NCBI GenBank assembly: GCA_947472655.1
Contig: CANJCG010000011.1
Span: 1-22,730, forward strand
Length of the DNA: 22,730 bases
From: Actinomycetota bacterium
GTDB lineage: Bacteria; Actinomycetota; Actinomycetes; S36-B12
Direction: 5' to 3'
Notes under the pieces: generated by a model
What the model saw: the letters and a program-made list of their open reading frames with translations, nothing else
What the model was told of the DNA's origin: nothing
Database searches by the model: none
Made by a program: the position numbers and the translations under genes
Part shown: positions 1 through 7,672 of the stretch, piece by piece
Position numbering within the stretch: the stretch's first letter is position 1
Layout of the letters: every line of letters starts with the position of its first letter

Positions 1-3
1 GAG

Positions 4-27
4 CGGAATCAGTTTCAGCTGATCCCG
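4..27 (-). terminator. Possible hairpin/terminator downstream of the FnIII gene
   Basis: Nine-base arms (4-12 and 19-27) around a six-base loop pair fully on the minus-strand RNA, with one G-U pair. The hairpin sits 53 nt past the stop of the minus-strand FnIII gene. The window ends before any U-tract could be seen, so it may be a terminator or merely a stable hairpin. The rest of 1-80 holds nothing recognisable. A plus-strand frame is open from base 1 to about 150, but it could be the tail of an outside gene or chance. Confidence 0.3.
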
Positions 28-80
28 AAATTCAATGTCACTGAGAAGTTGCGGCCGCATGCACCTAACGTACTAGAAAC

Positions 81-1265
81 TCACATCGGAACCACTTTGG
101 CGAGTTTTGCGGTTGTCATGACCCAGGTAGTGCCGTTGTCGGCGTAACCCAGTGGTGCGATGTCTTTCACGTTGTCAGTCTTGGTGTAACTCGTGCCACC
201 ATCGGTGAATCCCGCTGGTGGAGAATCTTTGACGGTGATGCTGTAGCCATCCGGAACGACGGCATAAAATCCTTCGGGACTGCCATCGGATGAGTTCCAT
301 TGATCTCGATTGTAAAAGGTGCCGCCGTTAGGTGAGGTTGAGAAATCGATGTGAGATCCGGTTTGAATGAATTGCTGGTGAAAGGTCAAAGGCCGCGTAG
401 TGATGACGGCATGGAAGGTGTAAGCCAAAGTCTTTTGGCACAGGGATCCAACTTCGGTGAAGCCATCGGGGCAGACAAAGATAATTCTTGTTGTTGGTTG
501 TGGCACTGATGGCGCAGCTACGGGAGCGGGGTCGGAGGCTGGCCCGGAAACGGGCGTGGTGACCGGAGCTGGTGCGGTGGTCGCCTTTGGTGGTGTTGCC
601 ACTGATTGTGCAATTGGAATTTCAATTGAGACACCAGAGATTTCACTCAGGGTTCGTTGCATCACCGCGGTGGACACACGGCCACTTGAAGCTGAGTTAC
701 TTGCGGTCACGGTGAAGGTGTACTTCACATTTGGATTTAAGCCCTTGAGCACTATGTGGTTGTCCACTGTTACGGTTTTTACTTCAGGATGTTTAGTCGC
801 GTAAGCACTGACAGTGAACATCACTGGAAGACCTTCGCCCTTGTTCACTGTATGGGTCCACGTAAGGCTGACTTCAGAAACGACATCAGTGGTTTCAACT
901 TTGAGTTCATTCGTGGCCCCAACTTGTCCGACAACATTGGCGAATCCAATGCGTTTGCCATTCAAGGTGACCTGATATCTCGTGCCTGAATCAAGTTGGG
1001 TCAACACAGCAGGTCGACCAATCGTTGCCCGCATAGCTCGAGTTGCATGCCCCTTAGACCGCGCAGCGAGAATGCCACTCGTGTGGCCTGAAACAGTTAT
1101 GGCGCCTATGTGGTTTGCCAGAACCTCGAGTCCGCGTGGCGTGGGTGCCATCGCGATGATGGTGGGCGCTGGCTCTTGAGCAATAGTTGCGGCGAAGGCT
1201 TGCGGTGAACACAGGAATACGCCACACACGGTGGCTGCTGCACTGATTGTTGTGAGTCGCTTCAT
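81..1265 (-). CDS. Secreted fibronectin-type-III-like protein with C-terminal short repeats
   Basis: A 394-residue exported protein of unknown function. Residues 1-26 form a Sec signal peptide (K-R start, hydrophobic core, probable cleavage after AFA). Residues about 119-206 look like a fibronectin type III beta-sandwich (alternating hydrophobic strands, then YTFTVTASNSAS). Residues about 222-258 are a Pro/Ala/Thr-rich linker. The C-terminal part carries three related 15-residue motifs of the form P-x-G-[FY]-x-[DE]-x-G-[ST] at about 265-279, 349-363 and 370-384; the first holds a Cys pair (C265, C276). The ATG is chosen because GGAGG lies 5 nt upstream. No enzyme motif or sortase signal is visible, so a surface or extracellular adhesive role is only a guess. 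It stands alone, 107 nt downstream of the crotonase gene on the same strand. Confidence 0.85.
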   Translation of the reverse strand: MKRLTTISAAATVCGVFLCSPQAFAATIAQEPAPTIIAMAPTPRGLEVLANHIGAITVSGHTSGILAARSKGHATRAMRATIGRPAVLTQLDSGTRYQVTLNGKRIGFANVVGQVGATNELKVETTDVVSEVSLTWTHTVNKGEGLPVMFTVSAYATKHPEVKTVTVDNHIVLKGLNPNVKYTFTVTASNSASSGRVSTAVMQRTLSEISGVSIEIPIAQSVATPPKATTAPAPVTTPVSGPASDPAPVAAPSVPQPTTRIIFVCPDGFTEVGSLCQKTLAYTFHAVITTRPLTFHQQFIQTGSHIDFSTSPNGGTFYNRDQWNSSDGSPEGFYAVVPDGYSITVKDSPPAGFTDGGTSYTKTDNVKDIAPLGYADNGTTWVMTTAKLAKVVPM

Positions 1266-1306
1266 GGAGCCCTCCTTCGCGCGGCGGTTGCCGTCACTCG
1301 TGAGGG
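1266..1306 (-). promoter_or_regulatory. Nested hairpin overlapping the RBS of the FnIII gene
   Basis: On the minus strand CCCTC (1302-1306) can pair with GAGGG (1270-1274), and the interior holds a CGGC/GCCG hairpin with an AACC-type loop (1282-1293). The 3' arm overlaps the ribosome binding site GGAGG (1271-1275). Formation would hide the site, suggesting translational control. This is seen by eye only, with no match to a known riboswitch class. Confidence 0.3.
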
Positions 1307-1372
1307 TTCCTCAGTTCCAGAGTTGCTAAACATCGAGCTTTCAGAGGGGCTACTGCGTACAAAATCCCCGAG

Positions 1373-2158
1373 TTACTCGCCTACAAAGTTCCCAAGGCGT
1401 TTTTCGCGAAATGCGGTGAGCGCTTCTTGATGGTCTTTCGTTGTCATGATCACGCCCATGTGTGAGGCAACCAGATCCAAGGCTGTGCGCAAATCAACAT
1501 CTTGTGATTGGTACACACTCCGACGGATGAGCTTTACGGCGATAGGTGCCTTTGCGGCAATGCGTTCAGCTAACGCTTGGGTGTAGTCCATAAGTTCGCC
1601 ATCAGGAACAACGGTGTTTGCCATGCCCAACGCAACCGCTTGTTCGCCAGTCACGGTGTCGCCCGTTAATAGCAGTTCAAGAGCTTTTGCCACCCCAACA
1701 AGGCGTGGCAGGTAGTAGGCCCCACCATCGCCAGGAACTAAGCCGATGTTGACGTACGACTCTGCGAATCTGGCTGATTCCGCAACAACGCGGATGTCAC
1801 ACATGAGGGCCATGTCCATGCCAGCGCCAATAGCCGCACCAGGAACCGCTGCAATGATTGGTTTATCACTGATCTCAACGGCGCGCGCTACTCGATGAAT
1901 TTCATCGGTAAGAAAATCCCGACGGGAAAGTGCGGAAGGATCGATGGCAACGAGCGCATCTAGGTCAACTCCTGCGCAAAAGGCTCCGCCCGCTCCCGTC
2001 ACAACGATGACCCGGACATTTTCATCGGCATTTGCTTGAATCAGGAAGTCGGCCCACCGATGGATTAATGGCAGGGTGAATGCGTTCTTTCGCTCAGGCC
2101 GATTCAGGGTGATTGTCGCTACGCGATTCTTAACCTCGTAGAGAATGTCTTCACTCAC
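1373..2158 (-). CDS. Enoyl-CoA hydratase/isomerase (crotonase) family protein, atypical active site
   Basis: A 261-residue crotonase-fold protein acting on acyl-CoA thioesters in the cytoplasm. The N-terminal LNRPERKNAF motif and the GAGGAFCAGVDL stretch (about 55-66) are the usual oxyanion-hole region. The two glutamates that hydrate enoyl-CoA in classical enzymes align with D115 (in GAGMDMALMCD) and Y135 (in FAESYVNIGL). Asp at the first site is seen in dienoyl-CoA isomerases, so isomerase or other chemistry is more likely than plain hydration. The start is placed at GTG 2158 because it overlaps the upstream stop as GTGA and has GGAAGG 9 nt before; a longer ATG start at 2197 would overlap the upstream gene by 43 nt. 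It is last in a three-gene acyl-CoA operon. Confidence 0.85.
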   Translation of the reverse strand: MSEDILYEVKNRVATITLNRPERKNAFTLPLIHRWADFLIQANADENVRVIVVTGAGGAFCAGVDLDALVAIDPSALSRRDFLTDEIHRVARAVEISDKPIIAAVPGAAIGAGMDMALMCDIRVVAESARFAESYVNIGLVPGDGGAYYLPRLVGVAKALELLLTGDTVTGEQAVALGMANTVVPDGELMDYTQALAERIAAKAPIAVKLIRRSVYQSQDVDLRTALDLVASHMGVIMTTKDHQEALTAFREKRLGNFVGE

Positions 2159-3189
2159 GTGTGTAAACCTTCCATGCCATTGACGATTGATTCCCAAAGC
2201 GATGTATCCGATTGAGCCAAGAATGATTGTCCGATGTAATGATTCCAGAATTCAGGGCGCCCAGCCTCCTCTGTCCATGACCAGAGCCGAGTGGTGAGCG
2301 CGCCAAGGTGATACTCCTGACTCATCCCCATCGCGCCGTGAATCTGGTGAGCCGCCATCGAGGCCTTTCTTGCGCAGCGGCCGGTCACAGATTTTGCGAT
2401 CGCACAGTTTTGGGTTGTCGGTTCGTTGAGTGCGGTGGCAATCCCGGCCTGTGACATGAGCGTGAGTTCGCATATTTCTGCAAGTTTGTGAGCGATGACT
2501 TGTTGGTCAGCAATCGGTTTGCCAAATTGTTCGCGTGTGCGGGCATAGGTAATCGTGAGATCACGAACGGCGTTCAACGCTCCCGAGATCTGAATCGATC
2601 GGGCAAGCGCAAGGCGAGCAAGGAGATCGATCTGTGTGAAGTTGGATTCAACAGCAACATGCTTGACAGGCACGACAGCGTTGAACTCCACGGTGGCACG
2701 TGCTTCACCTGCGAGATTTTCGCCCGAGTGGATGATGCAGTCAGTCAAAGAGATCAGCGCGAGTTCTTGATCGACGTGAACCAAGAGGTATTGGATCCGT
2801 TCGTCAACTGGCACATCAAATGCAAGGCCTGAGATGAGAAAATCACCGGAACTTGATAAGGCACTCATGAGCGAGTTTCGGGGATCGGCTGTTGTTGCGA
2901 TGAGCGATCGGTCGATGGAGAGCCCGCCTAGAGATAAGGCCCAGCTTGCTACGAATCCCGTATCTATGCCGATAACGTCCGCGGCGTTACCGCTGAGTGT
3001 CTGAAGGGCGATAGCTGCGTCAAAGATGTCACCACCTGAGCCACCAGCTGACTCGGTCATTCCAATCCAAGGTATCCCGGCATCCACCAATGTCTGAGGG
3101 AGCGCGGTGGCAGAGCGGGCACACATGTCATCAAGGGCGCGACGAAGTGAACGACGATCTTCTTCTGATTCCCAATCCAAAATGCTCAT
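2155..3189 (-). CDS. Acyl-CoA dehydrogenase family protein, degenerate subunit
   Basis: A 344-residue protein with the C-terminal acyl-CoA dehydrogenase domain. The FAD/dimer motif RTREQFGKPIADQQ (about 217-230) and the late HQIHGAMGMSQEY segment (about 281-293) are clear. The N-terminal and middle domains are shortened and lack the usual EPDAGSD-like FAD-contacting motif and a GTNE ending. In mycobacterial steroid catabolism two unlike FadE proteins form alpha2beta2 enzymes. This gene overlaps the upstream full dehydrogenase by 4 bp (ATGA), so it is inferred to be the partner subunit. The substrate is unknown; a branched, cyclic or steroid-like acyl-CoA is possible. Confidence 0.8.
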   Translation of the reverse strand: MSILDWESEEDRRSLRRALDDMCARSATALPQTLVDAGIPWIGMTESAGGSGGDIFDAAIALQTLSGNAADVIGIDTGFVASWALSLGGLSIDRSLIATTADPRNSLMSALSSSGDFLISGLAFDVPVDERIQYLLVHVDQELALISLTDCIIHSGENLAGEARATVEFNAVVPVKHVAVESNFTQIDLLARLALARSIQISGALNAVRDLTITYARTREQFGKPIADQQVIAHKLAEICELTLMSQAGIATALNEPTTQNCAIAKSVTGRCARKASMAAHQIHGAMGMSQEYHLGALTTRLWSWTEEAGRPEFWNHYIGQSFLAQSDTSLWESIVNGMEGLHT

Positions 3190-4289
3190 TTCAGCAAGCC
3201 TTTGCTGACGATTCCGCGCAGCACTTCATTTGTTCCGCCGCGAATGGTAAATCCGGGTGCTTGGTATTGAGCTTCGCGCAGCAAACTCATTGCAACGGGG
3301 CTCAGGGTTGTCGGGTTGCCGGGTTCATTAGCAATGCTGAGGGCAATACCCACAGTTTCCTGTTCAAAGGTTGTGCCAATTCCTTTCAGCATCGCGATCT
3401 CACTGGCTGAGGTGTCACCAGAAATAAGGAGTTCAACAACCTTGTGATTGATTGTGCGAAAGGTTGTGATGTCTGCAATGACTCGCCCGATGTCGGCTGC
3501 GGATCGTGAGTCACGAGGTAGGTCGCGCACAAGTTCTTCAAGCAGCGGAAAGGTTGATAAATAGCGTTCAGGTCCGGCGCGCTCGGCTGCGAGTTCATGC
3601 ATCGCCTGCGCCCAGCCGTTACCGATTTCGCCAAGAACATCGTCCTGCGAAACGTAGGCTTCATCGAAAGTCACTTGGTTAAAATGATGCTCGCCGCTAA
3701 TGAGACGAATTGGACTGATATCGACATTTGGATGTGGCAGGCGAACGATGAATTGACTCAATCCAACATGCCTTTGTCCACTGGTTCGGGCCAGCACCAC
3801 CATCGCATCAGCATGGTGAGCTGAGCTCGTCCAGACTTTGGTTCCAGAAATTAACCAGCCGCCGTCAACTTGTTCAGCCTTAGTTCGCACTGAGGCCAGA
3901 TCGGAGCCGGCGTCAGGCTCGCTCAGGCCGATAGCCATGCAGACCTCACCGCGAATAACTTTTGGTAGCCATTCGTTCTGCTGAGCAACGGTGCCATGAC
4001 GAAGTACCGAGGGGGCAAATTGACGTTCAGCAAACCAATGCGCCGCAACGGGTGCACCCGCTGACAGCAGTTCTTCGCTCACCACTAGTCGGTGCCCCGC
4101 CCCACCTCCAAAGCCACCGAATTCAGTGGGCAGCATCAGGCCGATGAGTTGCGCAGCGCCAAGTCGGCGACTGAAATTTGGGTCGTATCCAATAAGCCAG
4201 GAGTCACAACGGGGAGTAAATCCGCCCGAGGCCAGCTCAACAGCCAAGAAGGTGCGCACTCGGGCACGCAGTTCTTCTAATTCAGACAC
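3186..4289 (-). CDS. Acyl-CoA dehydrogenase, probable catalytic subunit
   Basis: A 367-residue acyl-CoA dehydrogenase that would introduce an alpha-beta double bond using FAD. Visible motifs are LPTEFGGFGGG (53-63), GLSEPDAGSDL (121-131, FAD contact), the mid-domain SGTKVWTSSA, and IRGGTNEVLRG near the C-terminus (349-359). The C-terminal catalytic Glu of the YEG type is replaced by Gly. E236 in ELAAERAG aligns by eye with the alternative base position used by isovaleryl-CoA dehydrogenase-like members. The GTG start has GGGAGG about 10 nt upstream. It is first in the operon with the degenerate partner and the crotonase, and the gene order suggests consecutive oxidation and further steps on one acyl-CoA. 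Confidence 0.88.
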   Translation of the reverse strand: MSELEELRARVRTFLAVELASGGFTPRCDSWLIGYDPNFSRRLGAAQLIGLMLPTEFGGFGGGAGHRLVVSEELLSAGAPVAAHWFAERQFAPSVLRHGTVAQQNEWLPKVIRGEVCMAIGLSEPDAGSDLASVRTKAEQVDGGWLISGTKVWTSSAHHADAMVVLARTSGQRHVGLSQFIVRLPHPNVDISPIRLISGEHHFNQVTFDEAYVSQDDVLGEIGNGWAQAMHELAAERAGPERYLSTFPLLEELVRDLPRDSRSAADIGRVIADITTFRTINHKVVELLISGDTSASEIAMLKGIGTTFEQETVGIALSIANEPGNPTTLSPVAMSLLREAQYQAPGFTIRGGTNEVLRGIVSKGLLK

Positions 4290-4310
4290 GGTTCACTCCC
4301 TCCCGATAGT

Positions 4311-4330
4311 GGTATTGACTAAAAGATACC
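4311..4330. promoter_or_regulatory. Inverted repeat in the divergent acyl-CoA gene promoter region
   Basis: GGTAT and ATACC arms are separated by 10 bp within the 113-bp gap between the divergent dehydrogenase and crotonase genes. On the minus strand the right arm contains TATCTT, a possible -10 element for the dehydrogenase operon. A repressor site is plausible but the arms are short. Confidence 0.3.
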
Positions 4331-4390
4331 GACATCCCACGAGATAACGGTGAGTTACGCAGAAAACTCTCGGCAGGCCGATCTTGCCTC

Positions 4391-4403
4391 TATCTTGTTC
4401 ATG
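4391..4403 (+). promoter_or_regulatory. -10 element for leaderless transcription of the second crotonase
   Basis: TATCTT (4391-4396) fits the actinobacterial TANNNT -10 pattern and is followed by exactly six bases before the GTG start. No Shine-Dalgarno sequence lies in that space. Transcription would start at or next to the start codon. No good -35 was found. Confidence 0.45.
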
Positions 4404-5152
4404 TGAGTGTGCGAAGCGAACAACGCGGCCGGATCTTGGTGATTGTCATTGACCGTCCTGAAAAGCGTAATGCAATCAATGCCGAAGTAACCGAAGGCAT
4501 AGATGCGGCATTAAATGAATTGGACGATAACCCCGACCTGTGGGCAGGAGTCATCACTGGCACTCCCACAATGTTTTCAGCGGGTACTGATATCAGTTCA
4601 CGCGATGCCCGTCCCACTGAACGCGGTGGTGAGTATGGTCTGATCCGGCGTGATCGAGCCAAGCCACTGATCGCCGCGGTCGAAGGCAACGCACTGGGTG
4701 GGGGCTTTGAAGTTGCACTCGCCTGCGATCTGATCGTGGCCTCGACTACTGCGAGATTTGGCCTTCCTGAAGCTCAACGGGGAGTGATCGCAACTTCAGG
4801 GGCACTCTTTCGTGCGATGCGCGCACTCCCTATCAATGTGGCTCGGGAGATGTTGATTGCAGGAACACTGTTAAGCGCCGATCGCGCATTTCAACTCGGG
4901 TTAGTCAGCGAAGTGACGCAGCCAGAGGGAGCGTGTGACGCTGCAGTGGCATTGGCTGAGCGGATTTGTCTGGCCTCACCATTTTCAGTTCGTCAAACTC
5001 TCGCGGCGATCAACCGGCAACTCAAAGACGATGATGCTGCCGGCTGGGAGGCCACAAGTATTGCGGTTGAGGCGATCTTGGCATCTGAAGACATGAAAGA
5101 AGGCAGCGCAGCCTTTTTCGAAAAACGAACTCCCATGTGGAAAGGTCGCTAG
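4403..5152 (+). CDS. Enoyl-CoA hydratase/isomerase family protein
   Basis: A 249-residue crotonase with both catalytic glutamates of classical enoyl-CoA hydratases in place: E103 (GGGFEVALACDL) and E123 (FGLPEAQRGV). The N-terminal IDRPEKRNAIN and the FSAGTDISS oxyanion-loop region are also clear. It would hydrate a 2-enoyl-CoA to the 3-hydroxyacyl-CoA. The GTG start is chosen because of the TATCTT element six bases upstream and the good family alignment from the first residues. An ATG two bases earlier is out of frame. It is divergent from the dehydrogenase operon and two bases upstream of the PPOX gene, so those two are probably co-transcribed. The exact substrate is not evident. Confidence 0.88.
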   Translation: MSVRSEQRGRILVIVIDRPEKRNAINAEVTEGIDAALNELDDNPDLWAGVITGTPTMFSAGTDISSRDARPTERGGEYGLIRRDRAKPLIAAVEGNALGGGFEVALACDLIVASTTARFGLPEAQRGVIATSGALFRAMRALPINVAREMLIAGTLLSADRAFQLGLVSEVTQPEGACDAAVALAERICLASPFSVRQTLAAINRQLKDDDAAGWEATSIAVEAILASEDMKEGSAAFFEKRTPMWKGR

Positions 5153-5154
5153 AT

Positions 5155-5640
5155 ATGAGCGAGATTCAAGAGCAAAAGCGCAGTCGTGGAATCGCGATGA
5201 GTCCGCAAGAACGCGATGAGTACCTTCGAGGCGAACGGGTATGTCGCGTTGCATCAGTTGGTGCTGACGGTAATCCGCACGTGACCCCACTGTGGTTTGT
5301 TTGGGATGGCCAGCATTTCTGGTTGAACTCCATTGTGAAAAGTCAGCGCTGGGTGGATTTAGTACGCCATCCGCATGTTGCAGTGGTGGTTGACGGAGGT
5401 CGCGAATTCTTCGAGTTGCACGGTGTGGAAATTGAAGGAACGGTGACCGTCGTTGGAGAAGTGCCACGGGAGTCGGTACCTCATGCGGAACTAGCGCCGA
5501 TTGAACTAGCTTTTGCTCGCAAGTACTCAAGCAGTGATGAGTTTTATGTTGACGGCCGCCACGGGTGGTTGCGAATAACACCGACGAAGATTTCTAGCTG
5601 GGATTTCAGGAAGAACGAAGCCCTACGTCCCCGTCAATAA
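5155..5640 (+). CDS. Pyridoxamine 5'-phosphate oxidase-fold (PPOX/FDOR) protein
   Basis: A 161-residue member of the split-barrel flavin/F420-binding superfamily. The N-terminal strand pair CRVASVGADGNPHVTPLWFV and the later SQRWVDLVRHPHVAVVVD stretch are typical. These proteins bind FMN, F420 or haem and reduce or sense small molecules; which cofactor is used cannot be told. The ATG at 5155 is preferred over the in-frame ATG at 5137 because AAAGG lies about 9 nt before it and it follows the crotonase stop directly. Its last 35 bp overlap the 3' end of the convergent TetR gene. Confidence 0.8.
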   Translation: MSEIQEQKRSRGIAMSPQERDEYLRGERVCRVASVGADGNPHVTPLWFVWDGQHFWLNSIVKSQRWVDLVRHPHVAVVVDGGREFFELHGVEIEGTVTVVGEVPRESVPHAELAPIELAFARKYSSSDEFYVDGRHGWLRITPTKISSWDFRKNEALRPRQ

Positions 5641-6157
5641 CTTCCTGCATGAGTCGCCCATAATGATCAGCTATCCAAGAATCGTCGACGGTGGAGAGCA
5701 GCCTTTGGGTGCGCAGGCCCACAGCTAATCCGAGCATGAGACAAGCAAGCAGTTCAACTCGTTGCTCTAAATCGTCATCGGCAGGAAACCATGGGGTCAG
5801 GTAGGTATGGATCCAGGTGTCAAACTCTAGGCGGGCAACTCGGGCGTCAGGCGCGTCCGCCGTGCGAAAAACTGCCTGAACCCACGGCTCTGACATGTCA
5901 TGTTCGCGACGAAGCAGAATGCGCTGTGCCAGTGCCTCTCCTATGTCACTTCTAGAGATCGATGAGTCCAAAGGATCCAGACTGAGCGGTGCGGCATCTT
6001 CGTAAATCTTGGCCTTGCTACCGCCGACTTTCATCACCATCGAAGCAGACAGCCCAGCTTCAGAAGCAATTTGACGGATGGTGACCGAGGGATAGCCACG
6101 TTCAGCGAAGAGTCGGCGTGCAGCTTCAAGCACATGATCGCGTGAACTTGGCTTCAC
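5606..6157 (-). CDS. TetR family transcriptional regulator
   Basis: A 183-residue TetR-type repressor. The N-terminal helix-turn-helix spans about 8-50: VLEAARRLFAERGYPSVTIR, then IASEAGLSASMVMK and a GSKAKIYE ending. The usual YYHF in the recognition region is replaced by MKVG. The rest is an all-helical ligand domain without close family signature. The GTG start overlaps the exporter stop as GTGA, so translation is coupled. It probably represses its own operon through the palindrome at 7633-7648, with release by an exported or related compound. The ligand is unknown. Confidence 0.88.
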   Translation of the reverse strand: MKPSSRDHVLEAARRLFAERGYPSVTIRQIASEAGLSASMVMKVGGSKAKIYEDAAPLSLDPLDSSISRSDIGEALAQRILLRREHDMSEPWVQAVFRTADAPDARVARLEFDTWIHTYLTPWFPADDDLEQRVELLACLMLGLAVGLRTQRLLSTVDDSWIADHYGRLMQEVIDGDVGLRSS

Positions 6158-7614
6158 TTTGCTTCCCTATGAAGCTGCGTAAGTTCGGAAATAAGTTCGG
6201 GATTGACCGGTCCAAGTTCATTGTGCTCTGGTTTCGGAATAGCCATCGCGATGAGCGCCCCGACGATTGAAGCAGCAGCAGCAAGGATGAAGACCATTTG
6301 GAAGGCTTGCTGTGTTGGTAGGTTTTTGCCACCAATTTCTACGACAAGCACTGCCAAAATTCCAGAAATGGCAGCGCTAGAAACTGATGAACCAATACTG
6401 CGTAACAAGGTATTCAATCCGTTTGCTGCCGAAGTTTCGGTTTCGGGAACGGCGCCCATGATGAGGAGAGGCATGGCAGCGAAGGAGATGGCGGTTCCGG
6501 CCGAGACGATAACTGCCGCCACAGCGATGAGAAAGACGGTGTCGCCGTAGAAAAGTCGTTCGATGTAACCAAACCCCATTAAGCCGGCTCCCAGTATTAA
6601 CGTGATTTTCGCGCTGTAGCGGCGAGTGATTCTTGCCGAAACCGGGGCGAGTATCACCATCGTGAGGCAGGTCGGAATCATGATGAGACCGGCTTGCAAG
6701 CTAGTGAGCCCATACCCGTAGCCGGTGCTGGTCGGCATTTCGAGTAATTGAAAAGTCGCCAACATGTTTGCGTACATCGCGAAACCCATAAGGATCGAAG
6801 TGATGTTTGTGATCAGCACAGGTCGGCGCAAGCTAACTCGAAGGTCAACGAGGGGGCGCTCATTGCGAAATTCCAATGGGATCCAAATTGCCAAGAGTGC
6901 TGCGCAAATACCGAATGTGTAGAGCGTCTGTGAGCTGGTCCAACCCCAAGAACCACCTTTTGAGATACCTAGGAGTAATGCCGTAAGTGCACCCGATAGT
7001 AGGAAGGCGCCGAGGTAGTCGAACCTTCCGCCAGTTCGAATATCAGATTCGCGTACGACGATGCTGATTGCAATGAACATTACGATTGCAAACATTCCGG
7101 AAACCCAAAAAATGGCATGCCATCCGAAAAAGGTGTAGACAACACCCGATAAGGGCATGCCGATTGCTGCACCAATGCCAAGAGTTGCGCTCATCAGTGC
7201 GACGGCACCGCTGAGTTTTTCTTCGGGTAGCTCGTCGCGCATGATGCTCATGCCAATGGGGATGAGGGCAGAAGCGGCACCCTGGAAAATCCGGGCGATG
7301 ATAACCATCGTGAGCGTGTTACTCACTGCGCCAATAGCCGACCCAACGAGAAGCAGACCCAAACAGACGAGCATCATTCGCTTTTTGCCGAACATGTCTG
7401 CCAGTCGAGTCAACGTTGGCGTTGCCACGGCACTTGAAAGCAAAGTCGCCGTAATCACCCAAGAAACGTCATCAACTGAGGCATGCAAGATGCCTGGAAG
7501 ATCACCGAGCAATGGCACCAGCAAGGTCTGCAGCAGTGAAGCGGCCATGCCGCTGATGGCCAAGACAGCGATAACCGCGGTTGACGAATAGGTGCGAACG
7601 ACGCGAAGGGACAT
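6154..7614 (-). CDS. MFS multidrug exporter, DHA2 (14-helix) family
   Basis: A 486-residue inner-membrane drug:H+ antiporter-type protein with about fourteen hydrophobic segments. MFS motif A, LADMFGKKRM, lies at 71-80. The segment around GAAIGMPLSGVVYTFFGW (about 147-164) matches the antiporter motif C region, and FDYLGAFLLSGALTALLLG is typical of EmrB/QacA-like members. The ATG is supported by AAGGA 6 nt upstream. It is first in a two-gene operon with the TetR gene, an arrangement typical of efflux pumps induced by their substrate. The substrate cannot be predicted from the sequence. Confidence 0.9.
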   Translation of the reverse strand: MSLRVVRTYSSTAVIAVLAISGMAASLLQTLLVPLLGDLPGILHASVDDVSWVITATLLSSAVATPTLTRLADMFGKKRMMLVCLGLLLVGSAIGAVSNTLTMVIIARIFQGAASALIPIGMSIMRDELPEEKLSGAVALMSATLGIGAAIGMPLSGVVYTFFGWHAIFWVSGMFAIVMFIAISIVVRESDIRTGGRFDYLGAFLLSGALTALLLGISKGGSWGWTSSQTLYTFGICAALLAIWIPLEFRNERPLVDLRVSLRRPVLITNITSILMGFAMYANMLATFQLLEMPTSTGYGYGLTSLQAGLIMIPTCLTMVILAPVSARITRRYSAKITLILGAGLMGFGYIERLFYGDTVFLIAVAAVIVSAGTAISFAAMPLLIMGAVPETETSAANGLNTLLRSIGSSVSSAAISGILAVLVVEIGGKNLPTQQAFQMVFILAAAASIVGALIAMAIPKPEHNELGPVNPELISELTQLHREAK

Positions 7615-7632
7615 GAATCCTTAGACATTGAA

Positions 7633-7648
7633 GTGAACGTGCGTTCAC
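7633..7648. promoter_or_regulatory. Perfect 16-bp palindrome, probable TetR operator
   Basis: GTGAACGTGCGTTCAC reads the same on both strands. It lies 18 bp upstream of the exporter start codon and has the TGAACG-N2-CGTTCA layout common among TetR-family operators. The linked TetR gene makes autoregulation the simplest explanation. The site could also affect the divergent leader transcript. Confidence 0.65.
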
Positions 7649-7672
7649 CCATTCAACCACATGAGCTAAACA

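Noticed and set aside
1302..1372. Glycine or c-di-GMP riboswitch before the FnIII gene
   Set aside because: Short pieces such as CGCGAAGGAG recall parts of such elements, but the conserved cores are missing.
4985..5581. Minus-strand 198-codon open frame opposite the second crotonase and PPOX genes
   Set aside because: Both plus-strand genes align with known families; the frame spans the gap between them and its Arg/His/Gln-rich composition looks like a shadow.
7157..7591. Plus-strand open frame opposite the MFS exporter
   Set aside because: It is antisense to well-supported transmembrane coding sequence and shows no domain.
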